Part shown: in pieces, positions 1 through 11,310 of the stretch
Layout of the letters: every line of letters begins with the position of its first letter
How positions within the stretch are numbered: position 1 is the first letter of the stretch
DNA from: Annona cherimola
Lineage: Eukaryota; Streptophyta; Magnoliopsida; Magnoliales; Annonaceae
Direction: 5' to 3'
Length of the DNA stretch: 64,000 nt
Assembly: GCA_030490835.1 (NCBI GenBank)
Contig: CM059971.1
Location: 121,924,564 to 121,988,563, forward strand
Position numbers and translations under genes: made by a program
Notes under the pieces: generated by a model
Seen by the model: only the letters and a program-made list of their open reading frames with translations
What the model was told of the DNA's origin: nothing
Databases searched by the model: none

Positions 1-2110
1 AATATGTTCATTTTTGGACGCCCGCGGGACACGTAGATATTTTTATAAAACATTATACTCATTTTTGGGCGCCCACGGGACACGTATATATTTTTATAAA
101 AACAAAATACTCATTTTTTGAGGCCCGTGCGACATTTATACATTTTAAAAAAATAATATGTTCATTTTTGGACGCCCGCGGGACACGTAGATATTTTTAT
201 AAAACATTATACTCATTTTTGGAGGGCCGTGGGACACATTTAAATTTTTATAAAACATTATATTCAATTTTGGACGCCCGCGGGACACGTATATATTTTT
301 ATAAAAACAAAATACTCAATTTTTGAGGCCCGTGGGACATTTATATATTTTTAAAAAATAATATATTCATTTTTTGAGGCCCGTGGGACACATTTAAATT
401 TTTATAAAACATTATATTCATTTTTGGACGCACACGGGACACGTATATATTTTTATAAAAATAAAATATTCATTTTTTTAGGCCCGTGGGACACATTTAA
501 ATTTTTATAAAATATTATATTCATTTTTGGACGCCCACGGGACACGTATATATTTTTATAAAAATAAAATATTCATTTTTTTAGGCCCGTGGGACATTTA
601 TATATTTTAAAAAAATAATATATTCATTTTTGGACGCCCGCGGGACACGTAGATATTTTTATAAAACATTATATTCATTTTTGGATGCCCGCGGACATAT
701 ATATATTTTTATAAAAACAAAATATTCATTTTTTTAGGCCTGTGGGACACATTGAAATTTTTATAAAACATTATATTCATTTTTGGACGCCCACGGGACA
801 CGTATATATTTTTATAAAAACAAAATATTCATTTTTTGAGATCCGTGGGACATTTATATATTTTATAAAAACAATACATTCATTTTTTGAAGCCCGCTGG
901 ACAGATTTAAATTTTTATAAAACATTATATTAATTTTTGGACGCCCGCGGAGCACATATATATTTTTATAAAAATAAAATATTCATTTTTTGGGGCCCGT
1001 GGGACACATATATATTTTAAATTAACAAAACATTCATTTTTGGAGGTCCGTGGGACACATATATATTTTTATAAAACATTACATTCATTTTTAGACGCCC
1101 GCGGGACACATATATATTTTTATAAATCAAAATATTCATTTTTGGATGCCCGCGGGACATATAATTATTTTTATAAAAACAAAATATTCATTTTTTGAGG
1201 CTCGTGGGACATTTATATATTTTCAAAAGAATAATACATTCATTTTTGGAGGCCGCGGGACACATTATTATTTTTATAAAAACAAAATATTCATTTTTTG
1301 AGGCCCGCGGGACATTTATATATTTTAAAAAGCAAAACATTCATATTTGGAGGCCCGTGAGACACATATATATTTTTATAAAAATAAAATTTTCATTTTT
1401 GGACGCCCGCGAGATACATATATATTTTTATAAAAACAAAATAATTATTTTTTGAGGCCCGTGGGACACATATATATTTTAAATTAACAAAACATTCATT
1501 TTTGGAGGCCCGCGGGACACATATATATTTTTAGAAAATAAAATATTCATTTTTGGACGCCCGCGGGACACATATATATTTTTATAAAAACAAAATATTC
1601 ATTTTTTTAGGCCTGTGGGACACATTGAAATTTTTATAAAACATTATATTCATTTTTGGACGCCCACGGGACACGTATATATTTTTATAAAAACAAAATA
1701 TTCATTTTTTGAGATCCGTGGGACATTTATATATTTTATAAAAACAATACATTCATTTTTTGAAGCCCGCGGGACACATTTAAATTTTTTTATAAAACAT
1801 TATATTCATTTTTGGACGCCCACGGGACACGTACACATTTTTATAAAAATAAGATATTCATTTTTTGAGATCCGTGGGACATTTATATATTTTATAAAAA
1901 CAATACATTCATTTTTTGAAGCCAACGGGACACGTATATATTTTTATAAAAACAAAATATTCATTTTTTGAGGCCCGTGTGACACATTTAAATTTTTATA
2001 AAACATTATATTCATTTTTGGACGCCCATGGGACACGTATATATTTTTATAAAAACAAAATAATCATTTTTTGAGGCCGGTGGGACATTTATATATTTTA
2101 AAATATAAAT
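1..2110 (+). repeat. Tandem array of ~50-57 bp units with CCCGCGGG core, forward orientation
   Basis: About 38-40 degenerate copies of a unit that reads roughly TTCATTTTTGGACG, then CCCGCGGGACAC, then an AT stretch (ATATATTTTTATAAAA). Unit length varies between about 50 and 57 bp. Two main variants alternate: GGACGCCCGCGGG and GAGGCCCGTGGG. The core CCCGCGGG is a perfect 8-bp palindrome. The array is cut by the window start, so its true left end is unknown. Reading frames inside give repetitive peptides only because many units are near multiples of 3; they are not genes. Confidence 0.95.
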
Positions 2111-2996
2111 ATTATAATTTTATTTATGTTCCTACAAAATGAAATTATGTAGATTATAATGTTTGGAGACCCATTTTAAATGGCTTAGAATAGTGGCATA
2201 TGGAATGCAATATTTTGAAAAATTTGAATTTATCGTTGAATAGGATAAAACTATATAAAATGGAATAAAAATTAAATGGCCCAAATTTATTTTGAACTGG
2301 TTGCTAAAATACGGTCAAAATAGTCAAAAACAAATACTGCAGGTGCACCAACTATCCATGCATCGCCGGAATATGATTTATGGTGCTCCTTCGTCTTCAC
2401 CCCAATACCGCATGGCCGCCCATGGAAGCTCATTAAATCCGATAGCCTATTCTACAATTTTATTAACTCCAGCAGCCCTATTTTGCCATTGCGGGTGAAA
2501 TTGCTAATTGCGTCCAGTCAAACTTTCAACTAGCGGCTAAGAAATCCAAGCCACAACACCAATAGAACTCTATTTTCAGCCGCATTCACCATGGCAACTA
2601 CGCACCCATCGTCCCTGGCTCGACGGCACAGCCTAGCAATCGTCGCTGCCCTAACACTAAAGACACCCCTCAGTGTCTGGAAAGGAATACGTAAGGGTTT
2701 TTAGGATGAAACTAAATTGGGTTGTGGTCTTGTGGGGAGAGAGAAAAAATGGCTGCCGCATATCGTTTTTAAATGCCAGAGGGGCTGGCTACATGTCATC
2801 GGAGATGAGAGGACAGCCACGAAGAGCCTACGCCCCATCCACTGCGCAGGAGAGAGAGAGAGAGAGAGAGGGATGCGTGTATGGCTCCTCCCAAATCGAT
2901 ACCTCCTCCCAAAATGTTCAGTACCGAAACCGCCCATAGCAATCCAAGCCGTCAATCGAAAATCGACGGTGGATGGCAAGCTTCCTGTAAGAAAAT
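2111..2996. other. Unassigned loop sequence, AT-rich then GC-rich, with a GA microsatellite
   Basis: The first 200 bases are AT-rich. From about 2330 the GC content rises sharply and stays high to about 3830, unlike everything around it. A (GA)n run lies at about 2849-2870. Several overlapping short reading frames exist on both strands, but none shows a recognisable domain. This may be captured genic DNA, like the RRM fragment just downstream. Confidence 0.5.
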
Positions 2997-3000
2997 TTTG

Positions 3001-3091
3001 GGAAGCGCTTCCTATGGGTTGGGCCTCGAAGAAAGAAGAGTCCCAACCCGATTATTCGTTGCCTTGAGGCCCAACCCATAGGAAGTGCTTC
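3001..3091. repeat. Short inverted repeat, arms GGAAG(C/T)GCTTCCTATGGG
   Basis: The arm at 3001-3027 (GGAAGCGCTTCCTATGGGTT followed by GGGCCTC) recurs in reverse complement at about 3066-3091, separated by about 38 bases. A third copy of the arm sits at 11284-11310, at the truncated end of the P450 pseudogene. The first 12 bases of the arm are themselves almost palindromic. It looks like a transposon terminus or a small foldback, but no transposon family was recognised. Confidence 0.65.
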
Positions 3092-3178
3092 TTGCGTTTT
3101 TCTCGTAGGAAGTCTCATCTGAACCATTGATTTTTAATATACGGTTGAGATTGATCAGGGCATTTTGGGGAAAAAATT

Positions 3179-3643
3179 TCAGAGAAGGGTTCCCACACGC
3201 AGCAGTCTCCTGCGCTCCTCCTCATCCGATCGCTCCCACGTCTCCTCCTGCGTAACAGTCATCCGCCCATCGATCTTCTTGCTAGGTTCCTTGAGCGCAA
3301 GCAGCGCGCCATCGATGTGCTTGGAAGTAACGAAGCCATAGCCTTTGCTCTTGCCAGTTGCCTTGTCGACAATCACAACGGCCTCATCCAGATCGCCGTA
3401 GGCAGAAAAGAGGGAGCGGAGGCCGTCGGTTGTCGTGTCCCATCCAAGGCCACGTATGAAGAGCTTGCGCTGGGTGAGATCACGATCGGCTATGGAGCGG
3501 ATGGCGTCTAGGACATCGGGATGGCGAATAACCGCGTTTTGGAGGATGTCGAGGACATGATCGGGGCTTAATGGCTCGAGGATCTTGCGGGCATCTTCCA
3601 GAGTGAGCTTGGAAGCGGAGAAGGCGTCCGGCGAGTTAGGCAT
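3179..3643 (-). pseudogene. Truncated UBA2-type RNA-binding protein fragment (N-terminal region plus RRM1)
   Basis: The open frame from ATG at 3643 gives 154 residues. It resembles the N-terminus of plant UBP1-associated proteins (UBA2a/b/c, hnRNP-like nuclear proteins that bind U-rich 3' UTRs). The leader has the helix [13 protein letters not shown] and [16 protein letters not shown]. It is followed by one RNA recognition motif with RNP2 KLFIRGL and RNP1 KSKGYGFVT. Similarity stops right after RRM1 (at IDGRMTVTQ), and the frame then runs into about 22 unrelated residues and a stop. The full family protein has a second RRM and is over twice as long, so this is a 3'-truncated copy. It has no intron in the retained part and lies in a GC-rich island between repeat arrays, which suggests capture by a mobile element. 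It may still be transcribed. Confidence 0.75.
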
Positions 3644-3655
3644 CACAGTTAACAA

Positions 3656-5309
3656 GCCATCGGTGAGACATCGGTCTGTTCCGATCGGCGATCTAGCGGC
3701 CGACGACCGGTGGGTTTTGAGGAGGTGCGCGGCTGCCGGCTGCGATTCGTAGAGGGTGATGCACCGTGCCCATTTGTCGCGACGGACAGAAATTAGAGGG
3801 CTACTGGTCTAGCGGACTACCTGAATTCGTGCACATACAGATTGTTATTTTTCAAAACAATTTTACAAAAAAATTTCAATAATCTAATAAAATCCCCAAA
3901 TTATATAAATACAATATTTGTGTATAAAATATAAATATCTTATTTATTGCATCAAAACCCCAATTTCATTGTAATTTCTCTTAACATTTTGTAAAAATGA
4001 TATAAAATAACTACAAAATAATGTAATTTTTTAATAAAGTTTCTATTTATATATTTTAAATAAACTTGTAAAAATAAATCTTTTATGTAGTTGGAATTTT
4101 TTAGATTTGTATAGATGTCCAATTATTTAATTCACAAACGTAGTCAATTGAATGATTTTATATAAAATATAGATGAAAAAAATTTGAAAATTAGAATAGT
4201 GAAATAATTAGCTTAACGAATTTGAATATATATTGTAATTGAAGATCAAATTTATTTTTTTAGATATAATTATTAATATAATAATGTGTGTGAAAAGGCA
4301 CATGGGTGGGATGTCGGGTTAGTTTTTATCTTTTTTAATGGAGTTTTGCGGGGTGCGTGAGTTTAATACAATTTTTTATCTTTTTATAAAGTTTCTTACC
4401 TTACTTTACTTTGATTTGCAAAAAATTTATAACAATAGAGCGTGACCGATATAATTTTTAGTCTTAAAAATGTAAATATATTTTGTTTAATTAATGCTTA
4501 TATGTTAAGATGAAAATTACTCTATATATTTTTTTAAAATTATCAAAATTTTATGGCCCTCGTTTACATAAAATCATACCACTTTGTTAAGATTTTATGG
4601 ATATAACGGTTATATTTTTTATTTTTATTTTAAATTTATTAATTCTAGTATCAATAAATCACAATTAGTATATTAATACGTTAAATTTACAATATAAACT
4701 ATAATAATATTATTTTATTATTTTAATAAATTTTATTATAAATTTTTTATTGAATGTAGTTATTTACCAAATTAATTATTTAACCAATCCCAAAATTTCT
4801 ATTAATTAATTATTTACCAAAATTTCTATTAAATGTAATTAATTACCAAATTAATTATTTAACCAAATTATTTTAAAATATACTTATAATCGGTATTTTA
4901 AAATATATTTATAATTGTATATATGTGTATGATTTATCTAATAAAATTTGTAAAAATTATATTTAAATACTAATTCATATTTTGAAGTTAAGGATTTTAG
5001 TCTATTTAATTCTTCTTAACATGTGTAATTCTTTTCATGTTTTTATATTTTCAAAAACGTTGTAAAATAAATTTATTTTATACAAAAATTAAAAATTATA
5101 TAAAAATATACTTTTGAAGAGTGTTCATATAAAAATCATAATTAATTAGCACTTTTTATAATTAAATGCGAAAATTGAATATGAAATCTTACTAAATAAG
5201 TTTAAATTAATGTATTTAAGATATAATTTATTTTTCTCTAAACTTAAGTAAATAATTACTTTTATTTAATCTCTTTACTTTTATTTAATCTAATGTTTTT
5301 GAACTACAT
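3656..5309. other. Non-coding spacer; GC-rich to ~3830, then strongly AT-rich
   Basis: The first 170 bases probably derive from the 5' flank of the captured RRM gene. From 3840 the sequence is AT-rich with no credible reading frame. A local direct repeat (ATTATTTACCAAATTAATTATTT-like, here in several pieces) spans about 4755-4865. The stretch 4917-5110 recurs at about 6880-7075, upstream of the next array. Confidence 0.6.
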
Positions 5310-6590
5310 ATTTTTTATTGCACGAAATATATACATGTATCCCGCGGCCTCCAAAAATGAATATTTTGTTTTCTAAAATATATATTTGTTCCGCGGGCGT
5401 CCAAAAAATGAATATTTTATTTTCTAAAATATATGTATATATGTGTCCTGCGGCCTCTAAAAATAAATATTTTATTTTTAAAATACATATGTGTCTCGCG
5501 GACATCTAAAAATTGAATATTTTATTTTTCTAAAATACATGTGTCCCGCAGGCGTCCAAAAATGAATATTTTGTTTTCTAAAATACATATGTGTCCCGCG
5601 GGCGTCCAAAAATATATATTTTATTTTCTGAAAAATATATATATTTTGCGCGCGCCTCCATAAATGAATATTTTGTATTTTTGAAATATATATGTGTCCC
5701 ATGGGCGTCCTAAAAATGAATATTTTATTTTCAAAAATATATATGTGTGTCCCGCGGCCTCCAAAAATGAATATTTTATTTTCTAAAATATATATGTGCC
5801 CCGTGGGCCTCCAAAAATGAATATTTTATTTTTCTCAAATATATTTATGTCCCGCGGGCATCCAAAAATGAATTTTTTAAAAATATAAAATATATATGTG
5901 TTCCGCTGGTCTCTAAAATTAAATATTTTATTTCTAAAATATATATGTCTGTCCCGCGGGCGTCCATAAATGAACATTTTGTTTTCTAAAAATATATATA
6001 TGTCCCGCGGGCCTCCAAAAAATAAATATTTTATTTTTTAAAAATATATATATGTCCTGCGGGCCTCAATAAATGAATATTTTGTATTTTTAAAATATAT
6101 ATATGTCTCGCGGGAGTCCAAAAATAAATATTTTGTTTTCTAAAATATATATATGTATCCCGCGGCCTCCAAAAATGAATATTTTATTTTCTAAAATATA
6201 TATGTGTCTCGCGGGCTTCCATAAATGAATATTTTATTTTCTAAAATATTTATGTCCCGCGGGAGTTCAAAAAATGAATATTTTATTTTTCTAAAATATA
6301 TATGTGTCCCGCGTGCTTCCATAAATAAATATTTTATTTTCTAAAATATTTATGTCCCGCGGGTGTTCAAAAAATGAATATTTTATTTTTCTAAAATATA
6401 TATGTGTCTCGCGAGCCTCCAAAAATGAATATTTTGTTTTCTAAAAATATATATGTGTCCGGCGGGCCTCCAAAAATGAATATTTTGTTTTCTATATATA
6501 TGTGTGTGTTCCGCGGGCCTCCAAAAATGAATATTTTATTTTTTAAAAATATATATGTGTCACGTGAGCCTCCAAAAATGAATTTTAATT
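5310..6590 (-). repeat. Tandem array of the same ~50-57 bp unit, reverse orientation
   Basis: Units read GTCCCGCGGGCGTCC, AAAAATGAATATTTT, ATTTTCTAAAATATATATG, which is the reverse complement of the array at 1-2110. About 22 copies. The core varies between GCGGGC, GTGGGC and GCGAGC, mostly by changes at CpG. The AT half often reads TTTTCTAAAATA here but TTTTTATAAAAATA in the first array and at 8100-9000, so this block belongs to a distinct subfamily. Confidence 0.93.
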
Positions 6591-7189
6591 ATATTTTATT
6601 TTATTTTAATTTGCAAGATATATATTTTAATTAATACTTTTCATATGGATTTAAATTAATTTTCGATTTTAATTATATTTGATTAACTTTCGTTAAATTT
6701 AATTCGACCTTATTTTGTTACAATGTTGGGACGGCTTTTTAGCGACCAAGTTTCCTAAATTTGACCACGCGGCTCAATTTTGACTTCATTTTACTTTTGC
6801 CGCATCTTTTGCGTCGTTCCGTCAACGAAACTTACCCATGTTGACGGAACGACGGCCACCTCTGCGTACATATATACGTGTACGATTTATCTAACTAAAT
6901 TTGTAAAAATTATATTAATATACTAATGCATAATTCGAAGTTTATTTTTATAGTATATTTCATTCCTCGTAACACGTGTAATTGTCTTAATATTTTGATA
7001 TTTTCAAAAACATTGCAATATAAATCTATTTTATAGACAAATTTAAGATTACATAAAAATATACTTTTGATATTTGGTTCAAAAGGTATTTAGCCCACGA
7101 ATAAATAATTAAGTACTCGCAAAATACATTGATTAGGTAAAAATTTCATAAATTATAAATAAATTAGATGTTGTTAGATGCGGTTAACG
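6591..7189. other. Spacer between two arrays, partly duplicated from 4917-5110
   Basis: No reading frame of note. A moderately GC-rich patch with an inverted repeat lies at about 6800-6862 (CGTTCCGTCAACG near 6814 and TTGACGGAACGACGG near 6840). The part from about 6880 to 7075 aligns well with 4917-5110. The last bases (about 7165-7190) carry TTAGATGTTG and TTAGATGCGG, two units of the 10-bp minisatellite that dominates 9228-10890. Confidence 0.65.
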
Positions 7190-9030
7190 AAAATTTTATT
7201 TTTTTAAAATACATATGTGTCCCGCGTGCATCCAAAAAATGAATATTTTGTTTTTCTAAAATACATGTGTCCCGCGGGCATCTAAAAATGAATATTTTAT
7301 TTTTATAAAATACATATGTGTCCTGCAGGCGTCCAAAAATGAATATTTTATTTTTTAAAATACATATGTGTCCCACGGGCGTTCAAAAATGAATTTTTTT
7401 TTCTAAAATACATATGTGTCTCGCGGGAGTCCAAAAATGAATATTTTATTTTTCTAAAATACAAATGTGTTCCGCGGGCGTCCAAAACATGAAAATTTTA
7501 TTTTTCTAAAATACCTACGCGTCCCGCGGGCGTCCAAAAAATGAAATTTTAACTTTTCAAAAACACACATGTGTCCCGCGGGTGTACCGAAAATGAAATT
7601 TTCATTTTTCAAAAACATGTATGTGTCCCGCGTGCGTGCGAAAATGAAAATTTTATTTTTCAAAAATACATGTGTCCCATGGGCGTCCAAAAATGAATAT
7701 TTTACTTTTCCAAAATACATATATGTCCCGCGGGCAACCAAAAATGAAAATATTTATTTTTCTAAAATACCTACGCGTCCCGCGGGCATCCAAAAAATGA
7801 AATTTTCACTTTTCAAAAACACATATGGGTCTAGCGGGCGTCCAAAAATGAATTATTCATTTTTCTAAAATACCTATGCGTCCCGCGGGTGTTCAAAAAA
7901 TGAAATTTACAATTTTCTAAAATACGTATGTGTCCCACGAGCGTCCGAAAATGAATATTTTATTTTTTCGAAATACATACGTGTCTCGCGGGCAACCAAA
8001 AACGAAAATATTTATTTTTCTAAAATACCTACGAGTCCCGTGGGCATCCAAAAAATGAATATTTTTTTTTATAAAAATACGTACGTGTCCCGCGGGCATC
8101 CAAAAATGAATATAATGTTTTATAAAAATATCTACGTGTCCCGCGGGCGTCCAAAATGAATATATTATTTTTTAAAAATATATAAATGTCTCATAGGCCT
8201 CAAAAAATGAATATTTTATTTTTATAAAAATATATATGTATCCCGTGGGCGTCCAAAAATGAATATAATATTTTATAAAAATTTAAATGTGTCCCACGGG
8301 CCTCAAAAAATGAATATTTTGTTATTATAAAAATATATACGTGTCCCGCGGGCATCCAAAAATGAATATATTATTTTTTTAAAGTATATAAATGTCTCAT
8401 GCGCCTCAAAAAATGAATATTTTGTTATTATAAAAATATATACGTGTCCCGCGGGCATCCAAAGATGAATATATTATTTTTTTAAAATGTATAAATGTCC
8501 CACGGGCCTCAAAAAATGAGTATTTTGTTTTTATAAAAATATATACGTGTCCCGTGGGCGTCAAAAAATGAATATAATGTTTTATAAAAATATCTACGTG
8601 TCCCGCGGGCGTCTAAAAATGAATATATTACATTTTAAAAATATATAAATGTCCCACGGGCCTCAAAAAATGAGTATTTTGTTTTTATAAAAATATATAC
8701 GTGTCCCGCGGGTGTCCAAAATTGAATATAATGTTTTATAAAAATTTAAATGTGTCCTCCGGGCCTCCAAAAATAAATGTATTATTTTTTAAAAATATAT
8801 AAATGTCACACGGGCCTCAAAAAATGAGTATTTGGTTTTTATAAAAATATATACGTGTCCCGCGGGCGTCCAAAATTGAATATAATGTTTTATAAAAATT
8901 TAAATGTGTCCCACGGGCCTCCAAAAATAAATGTATTATTTTTTAAAAATATATAAATGTCCTACGAGCCTTAACAAATGAATATTTTTTTTTGCAAAAA
9001 TAATCATGTGTCCCGCGGGCATCCAAAATA
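7190..9030 (-). repeat. Tandem array of the ~50-57 bp unit, reverse orientation, second block
   Basis: About 33 units in the same orientation as 5310-6590. Toward the right (8100-9000) the AT half becomes TTTTATAAAAATATATACG, the exact complement type of the array at 1-2110, and pairs of units form a larger repeat (compare 8570-8700 with 8690-8880). The central part (7490-8050) is a divergent subtype with GAAATTTT and CTACGCGTCCCGCGGG. Confidence 0.93.
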
Positions 9031-9149
9031 TATATAATATTTTTTACTATTTTATTTCTTTATATAAATTTTTATTTTATTAAATCAAGTGGAGTTAATA
9101 TTTTTAATTATAATTTAATATATTTATTTGGGTTCCAAATTTGGTTTTG

Positions 9150-10890
9150 AAGACATATATGATCTTATAAGGGCCTTAAGATTATATTAGAGGTGTTAAA
9201 TTACGATTAACTTATTAATTTCAAAAATTAGATGCTGTTAGATGCTGTTAGATGATGTTAGATGCGGTTAGATGCTATTAGATGCGGTTAGATGCGGTTA
9301 GATGCTGTTAGATTCCGTTAGATGCTGTTAGATGCTGTTAGATGCCGTTAGATGCCGTTAGACGCTGTTAGATTAAGTTAGATTTCTTCAAATCATATTA
9401 ACTGGGTTTCAAATTCAGATATTAAGGTCTAAATGACCTTATAAGGGGCCTAGGATCATATTACAGGTATTAAATTAGGATTAACTTATTAATTTCAAAA
9501 ATTAGATGCTGTTAGATGCGGTTAGATGCCGTTAGATGCCGTTAGATGCTGTTAGATGCTGTTAGATGCCGTTAGATGCTGTTAGATGCCATTAGATGCC
9601 GTTAGATGCCGTTAGATGCTGTTAGACGCTGTTAGATTAAGTTGGATTTCTTTAAATCATATTAACTGGGTTTCAAATTCAGAAATTAAGGACTAAATGA
9701 CCTTATAAGGGGCCTAGGATCATATTACAGGTGTTAAATTAGGATTAACTTATTAATTTCAAAAATTAAATATTGTTAGATGCCGTTAGATGCTGTTAGA
9801 TGCCGTTAGATGCCGTTAGATGCCGTTAGATGCTGTTAGATGCCGTTAGATGCTGTTAGATGCCGTTAGATGCCGTTAGATGCTGTTAGATGCTGTTAGA
9901 TGTCATTAGATGCCGTTAGACGCTGTTAGATTAAGTTGGATTTCTTTAAATCATATTATATGGGTTTAAAATTCCGTAATTAAGGTTTAAATGACCTTAT
10001 AAGGGGCCTAGAATCATATTACAGGTGTTAAATTAGGATTAACTTATTAATTTCAAAAATTAGATGCTGTTAGATGCTGTTAGATGCTGTTAGATTCCGT
10101 TAGATGCTGTTAGATGCTGTTAGATGCCGTTAGATGCCGTTAGACGCTGTTAGATTAAGTTGGATTTCTTTAAATCATATTAACTGGGTTTCAAATTTCG
10201 TAATTAAGATCTAAATGACCTTATAAGGGGCCTAGGATCATATTCCAGGTGTTAAATTAGGATTAACTTATTAATTTCAAAAATTAGACGCTGTTAGATG
10301 CTGTTAGATTCCGTTAGATGCTGTTAGATGATGTTAGATTCCGTTAGATGGTGTTAGATGCTGTTAGATTCCGTTAGATGCCGTTAGATGCCGTTAGACG
10401 CTGTTAGATTAAGTTGGATTTCTTTAAATCATATTAACTGAGTTTCAAATTCAGAAATTAAGGTCTAAATGACCTTATAAGGGGCCTAGGATCATATTAC
10501 AGGTGTTAAATTATGATTAACTTATTAATTTCAAAAATTAGATGCTGTTAGATGCTGTTAGATGCTGTTAGACGCTGTTAGATGCTGTTAGACGCTGTTA
10601 GATGTTGTTAGATGCTGTTAGACGCTGTTAGACGCTGTTAGATTATGATGATTTTATTAAATCATATAATATGAGTTTCAAATTCTGAATTTATGGTCTA
10701 AAGGACATTATAAGGGACCTAGGATTATATTACAGGTGTTAAATTAGGATTAACTTATTAATTTTAAAATTAGATGCTGTTAGATGCTGTTAGATGCTGT
10801 TAGATGCTATTAGATGCCGTTAGATGCTGTTAGATGCCGTTAGATGCTGTTAGATGCCGTTAGATGCTGTTAGATGCCGTTAGATCCGAT
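9150..10890. repeat. Higher-order minisatellite: 10-bp units TTAGATGC(C/T)G in seven blocks with conserved linkers
   Basis: Seven blocks of 10-bp units (starting near 9228, 9503, 9770, 10060, 10287, 10538 and 10772), each with about 10-16 units, alternate with a conserved linker of about 120-130 bp. The linker reads GATTAAGTTGGATTTCTTTA, then ATATTAACTGGGTTTCAAATT, AATGACCTTATAAGGGGCCT, GTTAAATTAGGATTAACTTA and TTTCAAAAATTAG, quoted in pieces. Repeat length of the whole (block plus linker) is about 230-300 bp. The C/T variants fall at CpG sites. Not telomeric (plant telomere is TTTAGGG). Confidence 0.93.
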
Positions 10891-11283
10891 TTTATTCAGA
10901 AAATAATAAAATATTAATAAATTTTCAAAAATTCGAGAAAAATAAAAGAACTTGTTATTTTTGAGAGTACCATGATTACATTAACTTTAAATAATATGAA
11001 ATAACTTCTAATAAAATTTATATTTTCTAACTTTACTAATTATAATGAAATCTTTTTAAAAAATAATTTTTTGTACAAAAATTTTTTTAGAAATTTTCAA
11101 ATGATGAGAAATTATGTCCACATACATTTTAATATTTCATCTAGCAAATGAATGGAATAGATTGATATTTTGTATATATATAATACAAATTTTATCAAAA
11201 AACCAAACATACTCACGTTTTTAAGTTATTATACTCTCGCTGTAAAATTACCAAAATGCCCAGCTTCCTTTTTTTTACCCAAG
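10891..11283. other. AT-rich non-coding stretch
   Basis: No gene or known repeat recognised. It separates the minisatellite from the broken end of P450 pseudogene A. Confidence 0.5.
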
Positions 11284-11310
11284 GGAAGTGCTTCCTATGG
11301 GTTGGGACTC
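11284..11310. repeat. Third copy of the GGAAGTGCTTCC element arm, at the pseudogene breakpoint
   Basis: GGAAGTGCTTCCTATGGGTT followed by GGGACTC; the first 12 bases are a perfect palindrome. It matches the arms of the inverted repeat at 3001-3091. The coding homology of P450 A ends exactly where this element begins (about 11308/11309). Confidence 0.7.

Noticed and set aside
742..1971. Reading frames of 63-118 residues with FIKTKYSFFEARGTF-type repeats
   Set aside because: They come from the tandem repeat, whose unit is near a multiple of 3; no start context, domain or conservation.
5290..8099. Reading frames on both strands within the reverse arrays
   Set aside because: Repeat-derived, same reasoning; frames occur on both strands of the same bases.
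9150..10890. CRISPR-like array of short repeats
   Set aside because: 10-bp units are contiguous without unique spacers, the linkers are conserved, and the DNA is a plant nuclear genome.
9228..10890. Telomere or interstitial telomeric repeat
   Set aside because: The unit TTAGATGCYG does not match the plant telomere TTTAGGG.
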